Positions 26,069 to 35,565 of a DNA stretch of 64,000 bases are shown here, one piece after another (position 1 is the first letter of the stretch; each line of letters opens with the position of its first letter). This DNA comes from Bacteroidales bacterium (GTDB taxonomy: Bacteria; Bacteroidota; Bacteroidia; Bacteroidales; Bacteroidaceae), in assembly GCA_015060865.1 (NCBI GenBank), contig SUXS01000006.1, positions 93,782-157,781 of the forward strand, given 5' to 3'. The notes beneath the pieces are model-generated. The model had not been told where the DNA came from and ran no database searches. It saw only the letters and a list, made by a program, of their open reading frames with translations. Both the position numbers and the translations under genes were made by a program.

Positions 26069-29000
26069 TGGTTATCCTCCTGTTTTGATTGGTCGGTAGA
26101 AATGTAGCTGTATATGGCAGGCACCACATACATGGTCATAATGGTAGAGATGAGCATACCGCCCACTACGGCTGTACCCATGGCAATACGTCCGTTGCAT
26201 CCCTCACCCGTGGCGTACATCAGCGGTAAGAGACCAAGCATCGTAGAGGTACTGGTCATGAGAATCGGGCGCAAGCGCTGTACGGATGCTTCACGTATGG
26301 CCGTCATCTTGTCCTCGCCATTCTTTTGGCGTTGGTTGGCAAACTCCACGATAAGGATACCGTTCTTGGCCACCAATCCCACAAGCATAATCATACCAAT
26401 TTCCGAATAGATGTTCATCGTCTGGTCGCCTACCATCATAAAGATGAGTGCACCGAAGATAGCCAGCGGAATGGTAATCATAATGATGACGGGGTCCTTG
26501 AAGCTCTCAAACTGTGCGGCAAGAATAAGGTAGATGAGCACGAGTGCCAAGCCAAAGGCGAAAAAGAGGCTCGACGAACTCTCGCGGAACTCCTTGGACT
26601 CACCGGAGAGGGCGGTGCGGAAGGTATCATCGAGCACCTCGGCAGCAATCTTGTCCATCTCGTCAAGACCATCACCGATGGTCTTTCCTTCGGCCAAACC
26701 AGCCGATACGGTAGCAGCCACGAAACGGTTGTAGCGATACAGCTTCGGAGGTGCTATACCCTCGACAAGTTCCACGAGGTTGTCCATCTGTATCATCTCT
26801 CCATTGTCGCTACGCATATAGATGGACTTTAGGTTGGCCGGAGCATTACGTTGCTGGCGGTTGATCTCACCCACAATCTCATACTGCTTGCCATTGAGGT
26901 AGAGGTAGCCCATACGCTGACCGCTGAGTCCATACTGTAGGGTCTGCGCAATGTCGCGGGTGTTCACACCCATCAAGTTGGCTTTCTCGCGATTGATCTG
27001 GATGCGTACCTCAGGCTTGCTGAACTTGAGGTTCACGTCGGCCATTTGGAAGGTGGGGTTCTCATACACACGAGTCATGAACTCGGGCAACACTTCAGCC
27101 AGTTTCTCAATACTGGTTGCCTGCAGCACATACTGTACGGGCATACCGCCACGGCGTCCACCGAAGGTCGATTGCTGCTGCACGAATGAGCGGGCACCCG
27201 TCTTCTTCTGCACCGCCTTGGAGAGCTGCTCGGCCACCTCCATCTGTGTGTAGTCGCGATCCTTGATATCCTTTAAGGTAATCTGCACGTTACCCGAACC
27301 GCTCGACACACGTGCTGTGATGAACTCGGCATCGGGCATGATGGAGTCGGCCAGACGGCTAATCTCCTCCGTGTAATCGCGCATATATTCATAGGTCACA
27401 CCCTCAGGACCCATCGTGCGGATGGTAATCTGTGAGCGGTCCTCAAGCGGAGCCATCTCAGAAGGCACTTCGCCCCACATCCATATACAGCCAGCAAATG
27501 AAATGATCATAACTATCAGTGCAATGGCACGGTAGCGCAGGATGAATTTGAGCGAGCGTTCATAGAAGTTATTGAGCCACACGAAGAAGGGCTCTGTCAC
27601 GCGATAGAACCATGGCTGCTCCTTGCGGCGTTTCAAGATCTTGGTTGCCAACATCGGGGTTACGGTGAGTGCGGCAAAGGATGAGATGATTACCGCACCG
27701 GCAATCACCAGCGCAAACTCACGGAACAATCGGCCTGTAGTACCCTCCATGAAGACAATGGGGAAGAACACGGCAAGCAAGGTGATAGTGGTGGAGATTA
27801 CGGCAAAGAAAATCTCTTTGGCACCCTCGATACCCGCAGCACGTGGCCGCATACCCTTCTCTATACGTATATATATATTCTCCGTCATTACGATGGCATC
27901 GTCCACCACCAAACCTACGGAGAGCACGATGGCAAGCATCGTGAGCACATTGATGGAGAAGCCCAGCAGGTACATGATAAAGAATGCACCGATAAGCGAT
28001 ACCGGGATTACGATACAGGGCACGAGCGTCACGCGCCAGTCGCGAAGGAAGAGGAAGATGATGACAATTACTAGCACGAATGCCTCCACCACCGTATCCT
28101 TTACCTCAGAGATTGAGGCACGGATGAAGCGGGTATTGTCGAAACCATACTTGTACTCCACATCCTCGGGGAGGTCCTTCTTCATAATATCCATACGTTC
28201 ATACACTGCTTCGGCAATGTTGATATGGTTTGCACCAGGCTGCGGCACCACTACCACACCCACCATGGGCACACCATTCATCTTCATATAGCTCTTGATG
28301 TCGCGTGCGCTCAGTTCAGCACGGCCAATGTCACTGAATCGTACGATGCGACCATTGCTCTCCTTAATTACAAGGTTGTTGAACTCCTCGGTTGTATGCA
28401 TCAAACCGAGCGTACGGATGGATAACTCCACCGTGTTACCCTCGATACTACCTGAGGGAAGCTCCACGTTTTCCGAGTCGAGCGCGCTCTTCACGTCCAT
28501 CGGAGTGATGCCATAACCTGACATCTTCACGGGGTCGAGCCACAAACGCATGCAATACTTCTTCTCACCCCAGATGTTTACGGCACTCACTTCGGGGATG
28601 GTTTGCAGCTGCTCCTTCACGGTGAGGTCGGCAATCTCGCTCAGCTCCAGCAACGAACGCTTGTCGCTCTGTATGGCCACCATGAGGATAGGCGATGCAT
28701 CGGCATCGGCCTTCGATACGGTAGGCGGGTCGCAGTCACGTGGGAGGAAACGCTGCGCACGTGATACCTTGTCGCGCACGTCATTGGCAGCTGTTTCCAA
28801 GTCAACCGAGAGTTCAAACTCCACCGTAATCCAGCACTGTCCCTGCTGGCTCACACTGGTCAGCGAGCGAATACCCGGTATACCATTGATATTCTGCTCC
28901 AGCGGCTCGGTAATCTGATTCTCTATGACGTCGGCATTGGCACCGGGATACGAACACGACACCGAGATAATAGGATTATCCACCGACGGATATTCACGGA

Positions 29001-29100
29001 CACCCAGACTCATGTAACCTATCGCACCGAACAGCACGATAATGAGCGTAAACACCGTGGCGAGCACCGGGCGACGTATACTTAGTTCTGATATATTCAT
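26065..29100 (-). CDS. RND-family efflux pump (HAE1 type)
   Basis: This 1,011-residue inner-membrane protein is an AcrB/MexB-like proton antiporter. It starts with the usual MNISELSIRRPVLATVFTL helix and has the proton-relay aspartates in VVDDAIVMTEN (residues 400-401). A relay lysine lies in VGLVAKNGILIVEFAN near the C-terminus. Two large periplasmic loops follow TM1 and TM7. Substrates are likely drugs, bile salts or other amphiphiles; specificity cannot be read here. It lies between the fusion protein and the outer-membrane factor in one operon with a promoter at 30288-30319. Confidence 0.95.
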   Translation of the reverse strand: MNISELSIRRPVLATVFTLIIVLFGAIGYMSLGVREYPSVDNPIISVSCSYPGANADVIENQITEPLEQNINGIPGIRSLTSVSQQGQCWITVEFELSVDLETAANDVRDKVSRAQRFLPRDCDPPTVSKADADASPILMVAIQSDKRSLLELSEIADLTVKEQLQTIPEVSAVNIWGEKKYCMRLWLDPVKMSGYGITPMDVKSALDSENVELPSGSIEGNTVELSIRTLGLMHTTEEFNNLVIKESNGRIVRFSDIGRAELSARDIKSYMKMNGVPMVGVVVVPQPGANHINIAEAVYERMDIMKKDLPEDVEYKYGFDNTRFIRASISEVKDTVVEAFVLVIVIIFLFLRDWRVTLVPCIVIPVSLIGAFFIMYLLGFSINVLTMLAIVLSVGLVVDDAIVMTENIYIRIEKGMRPRAAGIEGAKEIFFAVISTTITLLAVFFPIVFMEGTTGRLFREFALVIAGAVIISSFAALTVTPMLATKILKRRKEQPWFYRVTEPFFVWLNNFYERSLKFILRYRAIALIVMIISFAGCIWMWGEVPSEMAPLEDRSQITIRTMGPEGVTYEYMRDYTEEISRLADSIMPDAEFITARVSSGSGNVQITLKDIKDRDYTQMEVAEQLSKAVQKKTGARSFVQQQSTFGGRRGGMPVQYVLQATSIEKLAEVLPEFMTRVYENPTFQMADVNLKFSKPEVRIQINREKANLMGVNTRDIAQTLQYGLSGQRMGYLYLNGKQYEIVGEINRQQRNAPANLKSIYMRSDNGEMIQMDNLVELVEGIAPPKLYRYNRFVAATVSAGLAEGKTIGDGLDEMDKIAAEVLDDTFRTALSGESKEFRESSSSLFFAFGLALVLIYLILAAQFESFKDPVIIMITIPLAIFGALIFMMVGDQTMNIYSEIGMIMLVGLVAKNGILIVEFANQRQKNGEDKMTAIREASVQRLRPILMTSTSTMLGLLPLMYATGEGCNGRIAMGTAVVGGMLISTIMTMYVVPAIYSYISTDQSKQEDNQ

Positions 29101-29153
29101 ATTATTCTTTTAGAATGTTCTGGAGTTTTCGAAGTACTCTGAGAACTCAGAGT

Positions 29154-30248
29154 TTATTCAATTCGTTTGATACCATCCAGCACTACGCTCTGTCCCTCAC
29201 GCAACTGCATTGTACCTGTCGTAATAACGGTGTCGCCTACTGCCAAGCCCTGCACTACCTGCACAAGCTCCTCGTTGCGTATGCCTTTGGTGATAATGGT
29301 CGTCACAGCCTTGCCGCCCTTGTAGAGGAATACCTTGTCATGACCCATCTCCGACACGATGGCCTCGCTAGGAACGGCAATAGCATCGGGATATTCGCGA
29401 GTGAGCAGGTTCACATTAACATAGCGTCCAGGGAACAGAGCACCGTCGGAGTTGTCATACAAGGCACGCACGGTAAAAGTACGCGTATCCATATTCACAC
29501 GAGAGTCCGTAGCATATACCTTGGCCGAACGCTCTGCAAGGTCGCCCTCCACAGTAAAATTGAGTCGGCTACCAGCCTTGAGTACGCCTGAATAGCGCTC
29601 AGGAACCGAGAACTCAATCTTCAGCGGATTCATCTTTGTCAGCTTCACAATAGGGGTTGTGGGCGACACGTACGCACCGAGGCTCACCTCACGCAAACCC
29701 AGCACACCGTCGAATGGTGCGCGCAACTCTTTCTGTGCTATGTTGGCCTTCACGCGGTCAATCTCAGCGTGCAGTGCAGCCAGGTTGGCCTGCGCCTCCT
29801 GGAATGCTTCTTCGCTGACAGCCTCCTTCTCGAGCAGCGCATTCTGACGATACATACGGTCCTGGAACAGTTTCAGCTGAGCTTCCTGCTTGCGCAGTTC
29901 GGCTTGCAGGGGTTCGTCATTAATCTTGGCCAGCAGGTCGCCCTTACGCACGAAGGCTCCCTCCTGAAAAAGGATTTCTGTTACCTTACCCGAGGTCTCG
30001 AAAGCCAGGCTCACCTCCTCGTCGGGCATCACGTTACCGCTCACAAAGAGTTCATCAGCCAGCGACACACGGTCAAGCACTACAGCCTGCACATTGAGCG
30101 TGCGGCTCTGCTTTGGAGCCTGCGGCTGCTTTACCACCTCATCCTTCAGTTCCTCATTCACGTGAGGTTTGAATGCACGTAAGCCCAGCACTACGGCCAG
30201 GCCCACCCCAACGACGCCCACAAGCGTCCATTTCAATGTTTTGTTCAT
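29154..30248 (-). CDS. Efflux periplasmic adaptor (membrane fusion protein)
   Basis: This 364-residue protein has an N-terminal membrane helix, two lipoyl half-domains (EVSLAFETSGKVTEILFQEGAFVRKGDLLAKIND and LRAPFDGVLGLREVSLGAYV) around a coiled-coil hairpin, then a beta-barrel and a membrane-proximal domain. It joins the RND pump to the outer-membrane duct. It is the first gene of the efflux operon and is divergent from pta. No regulator gene (TetR, AraC) adjoins the operon inside the window. Confidence 0.93.
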   Translation of the reverse strand: MNKTLKWTLVGVVGVGLAVVLGLRAFKPHVNEELKDEVVKQPQAPKQSRTLNVQAVVLDRVSLADELFVSGNVMPDEEVSLAFETSGKVTEILFQEGAFVRKGDLLAKINDEPLQAELRKQEAQLKLFQDRMYRQNALLEKEAVSEEAFQEAQANLAALHAEIDRVKANIAQKELRAPFDGVLGLREVSLGAYVSPTTPIVKLTKMNPLKIEFSVPERYSGVLKAGSRLNFTVEGDLAERSAKVYATDSRVNMDTRTFTVRALYDNSDGALFPGRYVNVNLLTREYPDAIAVPSEAIVSEMGHDKVFLYKGGKAVTTIITKGIRNEELVQVVQGLAVGDTVITTGTMQLREGQSVVLDGIKRIE

Positions 30249-30287
30249 ATTATTGTATTATTTCCTCAAATCTTTACAATAGGACTT

Positions 30288-30319
30288 CAAAGTTACACAA
30301 AAGTTTAGTTTTGACCAAA
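30288..30319 (-). promoter_or_regulatory. Promoter of the efflux operon
   Basis: Read on the minus strand: TTTG (30316-30319), 20 bases, TAACTTTG (30288-30295). The predicted leader is about 36 bases. Confidence 0.7.
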
Positions 30320-30506
30320 ATTATCTATATTTTTCCAATCATCTAAAATCGGTCGCGAATTGAAGCCACAGATAGAAACATACGTATCATCTTAAAAAGT
30401 TTCATTTATAATCCACACCTATATCAGATAAAGAAACAGCGTCTTTGCTGCTAGTCATAAAAATTCTTTCCCTCGTTGTAAAAAAAATCGGAATAAGTTT
30501 TATAGG
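30320..30506. other. Spacer between divergent promoters
   Basis: AT-rich sequence between the efflux and pta promoters; no gene or RNA is evident. Confidence 0.5.
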
Positions 30507-30615
30507 TTTCGCTCGTTTATTCGTACCTTTACAATTAATTGTGAAGGTACTTGCACTCGCTGTGAAAAATTAAAGCTAGCTTTATTTTGTTTTCGCTCGT
30601 TTATTCGTACCTTTG
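30507..30615 (+). promoter_or_regulatory. Duplicated promoter of pta-ackA
   Basis: A 24-base segment (TTTCGCTCG ... TACCTTT) occurs exactly twice, at 30507-30530 and 30591-30614. The downstream copy ends in TACCTTTG (30608-30615) with TTTG 18 bases before it (30586-30589), a good promoter. The upstream copy ends in TACCTTTA, so it is likely weaker. Confidence 0.7.
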
Positions 30616-30659
30616 TAACATAATTAGGACATCAAACAACTTAAAATATTAAAGGTACT

Positions 30660-31667
30660 ATGGATTTGTTAAGCCAGATTATTGCGCGTGCCAAGAGTAA
30701 CAAGCAGCGCATCGTACTCCCCGAAGGAACCGAGGAGCGTACACTGAAAGCCGCCGACCGCCTTCTTGCCGATGAGGTAGCCGACCTGATTATTATCGGT
30801 AACCCGGAAGAGATCAAGGGGCTTGCTGCCCAGTGGGGACTCACCCATCTGGACAAGGCCACCATCATCGACCCCGAGAATCATCCGAAGAAGGAGGAGT
30901 ATGCCAACCTGCTCTTCGAGTTGCGCAAGAAGAAGGGCATGACCATCGAGGAGGCTCAGAAGCTGGTGACCAATCCGCTCTACCTGGGTTGCCTTATCAT
31001 CAAGGCTGGCGATGCCGACGGTCAGCTCGCAGGTGCACAGAACACTACCGGTAACGTATTGCGCCCCGCATTGCAGATTATCAAGACTGCTCCGGGCATC
31101 AGCTGCGTATCAGGTGCTTTCGTGATGATTACCCAGACTCCTCAGTATGGCGAGAATGGCGTGCTCATCATGGGCGACTGTGCCGTGACTCCCGTGCCCG
31201 ATGCAGCTCAGCTCTCTCAGATTGCCGTATGCTGTGCCGACACTGCTCGCGCCGTAGCTGGCATCGAGGATCCCCGCGTGGCTATGCTGAGCTTCTCTAC
31301 CAAGGGTTCGGCCAAGCATGAGTGTGTAGACAAGGTGACTGAGGCTCTCCGCCTGGCTAAGGAGCTGGCTCCCGACCTCAAGATCGACGGTGAGCTTCAG
31401 GCCGACGCTGCTCTTGTGCCCTCTGTAGGTGCCAGCAAGGCTCCCGGCTCAGAGATTGCCGGCAAGGCCAACGTACTGGTATTCCCCACACTCGAGGTGG
31501 GCAACATCGGCTACAAGCTCGTGCAGCGCTTGGGAGGTGCCGAGGCTATCGGCCCCATCCTGCAGGGTATCGCACGCCCCGTGAACGACCTCTCACGCGG
31601 CTGCTCTATCGATGACGTATACAACATGGTAGCCATCACCGCTTGCCAGGCACAGGCGGCAAAGTAA
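30660..31667 (+). CDS. pta: Phosphate acetyltransferase
   Basis: This 335-residue enzyme converts acetyl-CoA and phosphate to acetyl phosphate. It is the short, single-domain form without the N-terminal DRTGG region of E. coli Pta. Recognisable segments are RIVLPEGTEERTL near the N-terminus, GAQNTTGNVLRPALQIIKTAPG around residues 120-145, and VLVFPTLEVGNIGYKLVQRLGGAEAIGP near the C-terminus. It is paired with ackA, 155 bases downstream, for ATP generation from acetyl-CoA during fermentation. Codon use is biased to C/G endings, fitting high expression. Confidence 0.96.
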   Translation: MDLLSQIIARAKSNKQRIVLPEGTEERTLKAADRLLADEVADLIIIGNPEEIKGLAAQWGLTHLDKATIIDPENHPKKEEYANLLFELRKKKGMTIEEAQKLVTNPLYLGCLIIKAGDADGQLAGAQNTTGNVLRPALQIIKTAPGISCVSGAFVMITQTPQYGENGVLIMGDCAVTPVPDAAQLSQIAVCCADTARAVAGIEDPRVAMLSFSTKGSAKHECVDKVTEALRLAKELAPDLKIDGELQADAALVPSVGASKAPGSEIAGKANVLVFPTLEVGNIGYKLVQRLGGAEAIGPILQGIARPVNDLSRGCSIDDVYNMVAITACQAQAAK

Positions 31668-31672
31668 GAGCG

Positions 31673-31814
31673 GCCTCCCCCTTCCCCCTCCCAAGGAGGG
31701 GTGACTCGGGCTTCACTGAAATAAAAGAATATCAAAGTACTAATAAACAAATACCCCTCTTCAACCCCTTCCGCGATGACGGGAAGCCCCTCCTTGGGAG
31801 GGGTTGGGGAGGCC
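31673..31814. repeat. Inverted repeat between pta and ackA
   Basis: Arms of about 28-30 bases (31673-31702 and 31787-31814) share GGCCTCCCC at the outer ends and CCTCCCAAGGAGGGG / CCCCTCCTTGGGAGG at the inner ends. They enclose about 84 bases. No target duplication is seen. As RNA it would fold into a long stem between the two genes. Confidence 0.75.
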
Positions 31815-31822
31815 TCAATTTT

Positions 31823-33016
31823 ATGAAAATCCTCGTATTAAACTGCGGTAGTTCATCCATCAAGTACAAACTCTTCGAGATGGACACCCAATCGGTACTC
31901 GCCCAGGGCGGTATCGAGAAGATTGGCCTTCCCGGCTCGTTCCTTAAGTTGACCTTGCCCAATGGCGAGAAGGTAATACTCGAAAAAGACATCCAGGAGC
32001 ACACCGCTGGTGTGGAGTTTATCCTGCAGACACTCACCGGTGCCGAGTATGGTGCACTGAAGTCGCTCGACGAGCTCGACGCTGTAGGTCACCGTATGGT
32101 GCATGGTGGTGAAAAGTTCAGCCAGTCGGTTCTCCTCAATGAGGAGGTGTTGGCAGCTTTTGAGGCTTGCAACGACCTGGCTCCCCTGCACAATCCCGCC
32201 AACCTCAAGGGGGTGGCTGCCATCACCGCGCTGCTTCCCGAGATTCCTCAGGTGGGCGTGTTCGACACCGCTTTCCATCAGACCATGCCCGACTATGCCT
32301 ACATGTATGCCGTTCCCTACGAACTGTACGAGAAGTACGGCGTGCGTCGCTATGGCTTCCATGGCACCTCACACCGCTACGTGTCGCAGCGTGTATGTGA
32401 GTACCTCGGCATCAAGCCCGAAGGCACCAAGATCATCACCTGCCACATCGGCAACGGAGCCTCTATCTCGGCTGTTGTAGATGGCAAGTGTGTAGACACG
32501 AGTATGGGTCTCACCCCGCTCGAAGGTCTCATGATGGGTACCCGCAGCGGTGACATCGACGGTGGCGCCGTGACCTTCATCATGGAGAAGGAGGGCTTGG
32601 ACGCTACAGGTGTATCGAACCTGCTCAACAAGAAGTCAGGCGTACAGGGTGTCTCAGGCGTATCTTCAGACATGCGCGAGATCTGCGCTGCTGTAGACGC
32701 AGGCCATCCTCGTGCAACACTCGCACTCAACATGTATGAGTACCGCATCCGCAAGTACATCGGCTCATACGCTGCCGCTATGGGTGGTGTTGATGTTATC
32801 CTCTTCACTGGTGGTGTAGGCGAGAATCAGGACAACACACGTGAAGCTGCATGCCGCGGCCTCGAGTTCATGGGCGTAAAGATTGACACGGAGAAGAACA
32901 AAACCATCCGTGGCGAAGAGGCCATCATCTCTACTCCCGACTCTAAGGTTAAGGTAGTAGTCATCCCCACCGACGAGGAGCTGATGATCGCTACTGATAC
33001 GATGAACCTTCTTTAA
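31823..33016 (+). CDS. ackA: Acetate kinase
   Basis: The product has about 397 residues, the usual length. It transfers the phosphate of acetyl phosphate to ADP, yielding ATP and acetate. The ASKHA signature MKILVLNCGSSSIKYKL marks the start at the ATG at 31823; the frame is open far upstream but that part is only repeat sequence. Other hallmarks are GHRMVHGGEKF, GFHGTSHRYV, CHIGNGASI and FTGGVGENQ. It forms an operon with pta, with a long inverted repeat in the gap that could modulate the second gene. Confidence 0.97.
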   Translation: MKILVLNCGSSSIKYKLFEMDTQSVLAQGGIEKIGLPGSFLKLTLPNGEKVILEKDIQEHTAGVEFILQTLTGAEYGALKSLDELDAVGHRMVHGGEKFSQSVLLNEEVLAAFEACNDLAPLHNPANLKGVAAITALLPEIPQVGVFDTAFHQTMPDYAYMYAVPYELYEKYGVRRYGFHGTSHRYVSQRVCEYLGIKPEGTKIITCHIGNGASISAVVDGKCVDTSMGLTPLEGLMMGTRSGDIDGGAVTFIMEKEGLDATGVSNLLNKKSGVQGVSGVSSDMREICAAVDAGHPRATLALNMYEYRIRKYIGSYAAAMGGVDVILFTGGVGENQDNTREAACRGLEFMGVKIDTEKNKTIRGEEAIISTPDSKVKVVVIPTDEELMIATDTMNLL

Positions 33017-33019
33017 GTA

Positions 33020-33113
33020 AATTCTGAATTCTGAATTCTGAGTATCCTTCCTCGATGCTGTTTTTAGGGTCGCGGAGCTTATTTTAGAATTCATAATTCA
33101 GAATTCATAATTC
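33020..33113. repeat. Heptamer arrays in inverted orientation after ackA
   Basis: Three AATTCTG units (33020-33040) face a GAATTCATAATTC-type array (33087-33113). They begin four bases after the ackA stop and end nine bases before the next start, and can fold into one long hairpin. Confidence 0.8.
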
Positions 33114-33121
33114 TTGAAACC

Positions 33122-34081
33122 ATGTACGAACAACTACTAAACCTCGACCCCATAAAGATCAACTTCAGCAAGTCCGGTATGGACCTGCTGAACATCGCCT
33201 TGGCCGTCGTGATGTACGGTGTAGCCCTCGGCATCAAGCCGGGCACCTTTGCCAAGGTGTTCCGCGAGCCCAAGTCTATCCTCGTGGGTCTTATCGGTCA
33301 ATGGATACTCATTCCCTCGCTCACCTTCCTCCTGATTATCATCTTCCACAAGCATATCACTCCGATGGTGGCTATGGGTATGATTCTCGTAGGTTCTTGT
33401 CCGGGAGGCAACGTATCGAACTTCATCACCTCCATCTCAAGGGGCAACCGCGAGCTCTCGGTATCGATGTCGGCCGTGACCACTACGGCGGCCATCGTCA
33501 CCACACCGGCCAACTTCGCCATCTGGGGCAGCCTCTACGTGCGCTACCTCAATCGCCACGCGGCCGATGCGCTACAGACACTCACCATACCCATCTGGGA
33601 TATCTTCGTCACGGTGTTCATCCTGCTCGGCGTGCCCTTGGCATTGGGTATTCTCACCACACACTACGCCCCGAAGGTAGCCAAGGCGCTCAACAAGCCC
33701 TTGCAGTACCTCTCCATTGTGGTGTTCCTCGCTATGGTGCTGATATCGTTCTGGAACAACTTAGACATCTTCGTCAAGTACCTCAAGTGGATTGTGCTTA
33801 TCGTAGCCATCCACAACGGACTGATTCTCTTCATGGGTTATTGGCTCGGTGAGCTCTCGGGCCTGCCGCGCCCCGACCGCCGCGCCATCACCATCGAGAT
33901 GGGCATCCAGAACTCGGGTCTCGGTCTCATCCTCCTGTTCAACCCTAACATCTTCCCGCCCGAACTGCAGAATGGCGGTATGCTCATCATCACCGCATGG
34001 TGGGGCATCTGGCACATCATTGCAGGCCTCACCGCCGCAGGCATCTTCCGCCTCCGCGACAGGTACAAGTGGAAAGAGTAA
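33122..34081 (+). CDS. Bile acid:sodium symporter (BASS) family transporter
   Basis: This 319-residue protein has about nine hydrophobic helices. The conserved stretch VLVGSCPGGNVSNFITSISRGN (about residues 91-113) holds the cation-binding GG-NVxS motif, and EMGIQNSGLGLIL matches the second conserved crossover helix. Members import organic anions with sodium: bile acids, pantoate, pyruvate or others. Substrate here is unknown. It follows ackA after a hairpin-forming repeat, perhaps as a read-through partner. Confidence 0.88.
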   Translation: MYEQLLNLDPIKINFSKSGMDLLNIALAVVMYGVALGIKPGTFAKVFREPKSILVGLIGQWILIPSLTFLLIIIFHKHITPMVAMGMILVGSCPGGNVSNFITSISRGNRELSVSMSAVTTTAAIVTTPANFAIWGSLYVRYLNRHAADALQTLTIPIWDIFVTVFILLGVPLALGILTTHYAPKVAKALNKPLQYLSIVVFLAMVLISFWNNLDIFVKYLKWIVLIVAIHNGLILFMGYWLGELSGLPRPDRRAITIEMGIQNSGLGLILLFNPNIFPPELQNGGMLIITAWWGIWHIIAGLTAAGIFRLRDRYKWKE

Positions 34082-34086
34082 AAACT

Positions 34087-34180
34087 AATTAGGAGTTAGG
34101 AATTAGGAGTTAGGAATTGAGGCTCCGCGACGTATCCATCCGGATGGTAATTCCTAATTCCTAACTCCTAATTCCTAATT
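34087..34180. repeat. Inverted heptamer arrays before the acyltransferase gene
   Basis: AATTAGG/AGTTAGG units (34087-34118) face their complement (34149-34180). The 32-base arms match except at three places, with a 30-base loop. The array begins five bases after one stop and ends eight bases before the next start. Confidence 0.85.
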
Positions 34181-34188
34181 GAAATCCC

Positions 34189-35478
34189 GTGCAAGTATAC
34201 AATAAAAACCTAGGATATACGCTTCTGCGCAGCCTGTGGGTAAACCCCATCATCAGCCTGTCGCTGCGTCGCCTCGTCGTGCGAGGCAAGGAAAACCTGC
34301 CCAAGGACGGGGCCGTCATCATCGGTAGCAACCACACCAATGCGTTGCTCGACCCCTTGGTGATACTCCGCTCGATGAACCGCGCCACCATCTTCATGAC
34401 GCGTGCCGACATCTTCCGCCGTCCCCTCCTGCAGAAGGTATTCACCTTCCTCAAGATGCTGCCCATCTACCGCATCCGCGATGGCTATGCCGCCGTGAAG
34501 CAAAACGAGGAAATCATACGCAAGTGCGTCGATGTGCTCCGCCACCGCTACCCGCTGGCCCTCTTCCCCGAGGCCACACACCGCCCCAAGCACTCGCTCA
34601 TGGGCCTGAGCAAAGGCATCTTCCACATCGCCCTCGAGGCCAACAAGCAGTTTGGCCATGAGAAGCCCGTCTACATCGTGCCCACCGGCATAGAGTATGG
34701 CCGCTACTTCCGCTACCGCTCCAACGCGGTGGTTACTTATGGCGAGCCCATCAACGTCACCGAGTTTGTGCGCCAGCACGAGGGTGAGGTCACCCCAGCC
34801 CGCCTGCTGGCCATGCTGCGCGAGGAGCTGGCCCGCCGCATGAGCGAGCTCATCGCCTTCGTGCCCGACACCGAGGCCTACGATGCCCGCTGGGAGCTCA
34901 CCAAGCTATGCACCGCCCAGTCGGCCCCCCTGTCGCCTGCCGAGCGCCTCACCCTCAACCGTACTGCCATCGCCCACATCGTGGAGAAGACCGACAGCGA
35001 CCCCGAGGCCGCCCAAGCCCTCTACGCCGATGCCTTGGCATTCAAGAAGGAGCGCCGCCTGCGCCGCATACACCCCTCGTCTACCGGGCATAAGCACCCC
35101 CTCATCGCCTCCATCGGCAACACCGTGGCCCTGCTTTGTGCCCTGCCCTACTACCTCTTCTGTGCACTGGTGACCCTCCCCTCATGGGTGACCTCCCACT
35201 GCATCGTGAGCAAGCTCAAGGACAAGGCTTTCAGCAACACCGCCCGCCTGGGTGTGAACCTCGCCCTGTGGCCCCTGCTCATCATCATCTGGAGCATCGT
35301 GGCCCTGTGCGCCCTGCCTCTGGTGCCCGCCTTGCTGGCTATCCTCCTGCTGTTGCCTGCCGTAGCCTTCTTCTACGACTACAACGCCTTCGCCCTCCAC
35401 ACCTGGAGCGACTGGCAATGGACACGAGCCAAGCACCTGCACGCCCGCCTCAAGGAGCTGCTCCGTAGGTGCAAGTGA
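34189..35478 (+). CDS. PlsC-type glycerolipid acyltransferase
   Basis: This 429-residue membrane protein has an acyltransferase domain of the 1-acylglycerol-3-phosphate type. The catalytic HX4D box reads NHTNALLD (about residues 45-52), and the binding motif appears as FPEATHRPKHSL followed by LSKG. Two or three strongly hydrophobic helices occupy residues 305-400 (TVALLCALPYYLFCALV, LALWPLLIIIWSIVALCALPLVPALLAILLLL). It starts with GTG. It probably makes phosphatidic acid or a related lipid. A terminator that overlaps the end of the convergent xseB ends the unit. Confidence 0.85.
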   Translation: MQVYNKNLGYTLLRSLWVNPIISLSLRRLVVRGKENLPKDGAVIIGSNHTNALLDPLVILRSMNRATIFMTRADIFRRPLLQKVFTFLKMLPIYRIRDGYAAVKQNEEIIRKCVDVLRHRYPLALFPEATHRPKHSLMGLSKGIFHIALEANKQFGHEKPVYIVPTGIEYGRYFRYRSNAVVTYGEPINVTEFVRQHEGEVTPARLLAMLREELARRMSELIAFVPDTEAYDARWELTKLCTAQSAPLSPAERLTLNRTAIAHIVEKTDSDPEAAQALYADALAFKKERRLRRIHPSSTGHKHPLIASIGNTVALLCALPYYLFCALVTLPSWVTSHCIVSKLKDKAFSNTARLGVNLALWPLLIIIWSIVALCALPLVPALLAILLLLPAVAFFYDYNAFALHTWSDWQWTRAKHLHARLKELLRRCK

Positions 35479-35515
35479 CAGCCCCATTCGAAGTAGCGAC
35501 CTTCAGGCAACCGTA

Positions 35516-35565
35516 AACATCTCTGGAGAGGCTTGCACATACCAATCCTCTTGGAGATGTTTTTT
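35516..35565 (+). terminator. Terminator of the acyltransferase gene
   Basis: AACATCTC (35516-35523) pairs with GAGATGTT (35554-35561), extended by AGAGG / CCTCT, and is followed by a T6 run that touches the stop codon of convergent xseB. Confidence 0.75.

Noticed and set aside
31643..31822. Upstream extension of the ackA frame by 60 codons
   Set aside because: The extension is encoded by the inverted repeat and spacer; AckA proteins start at MKILVLNCGSSS.
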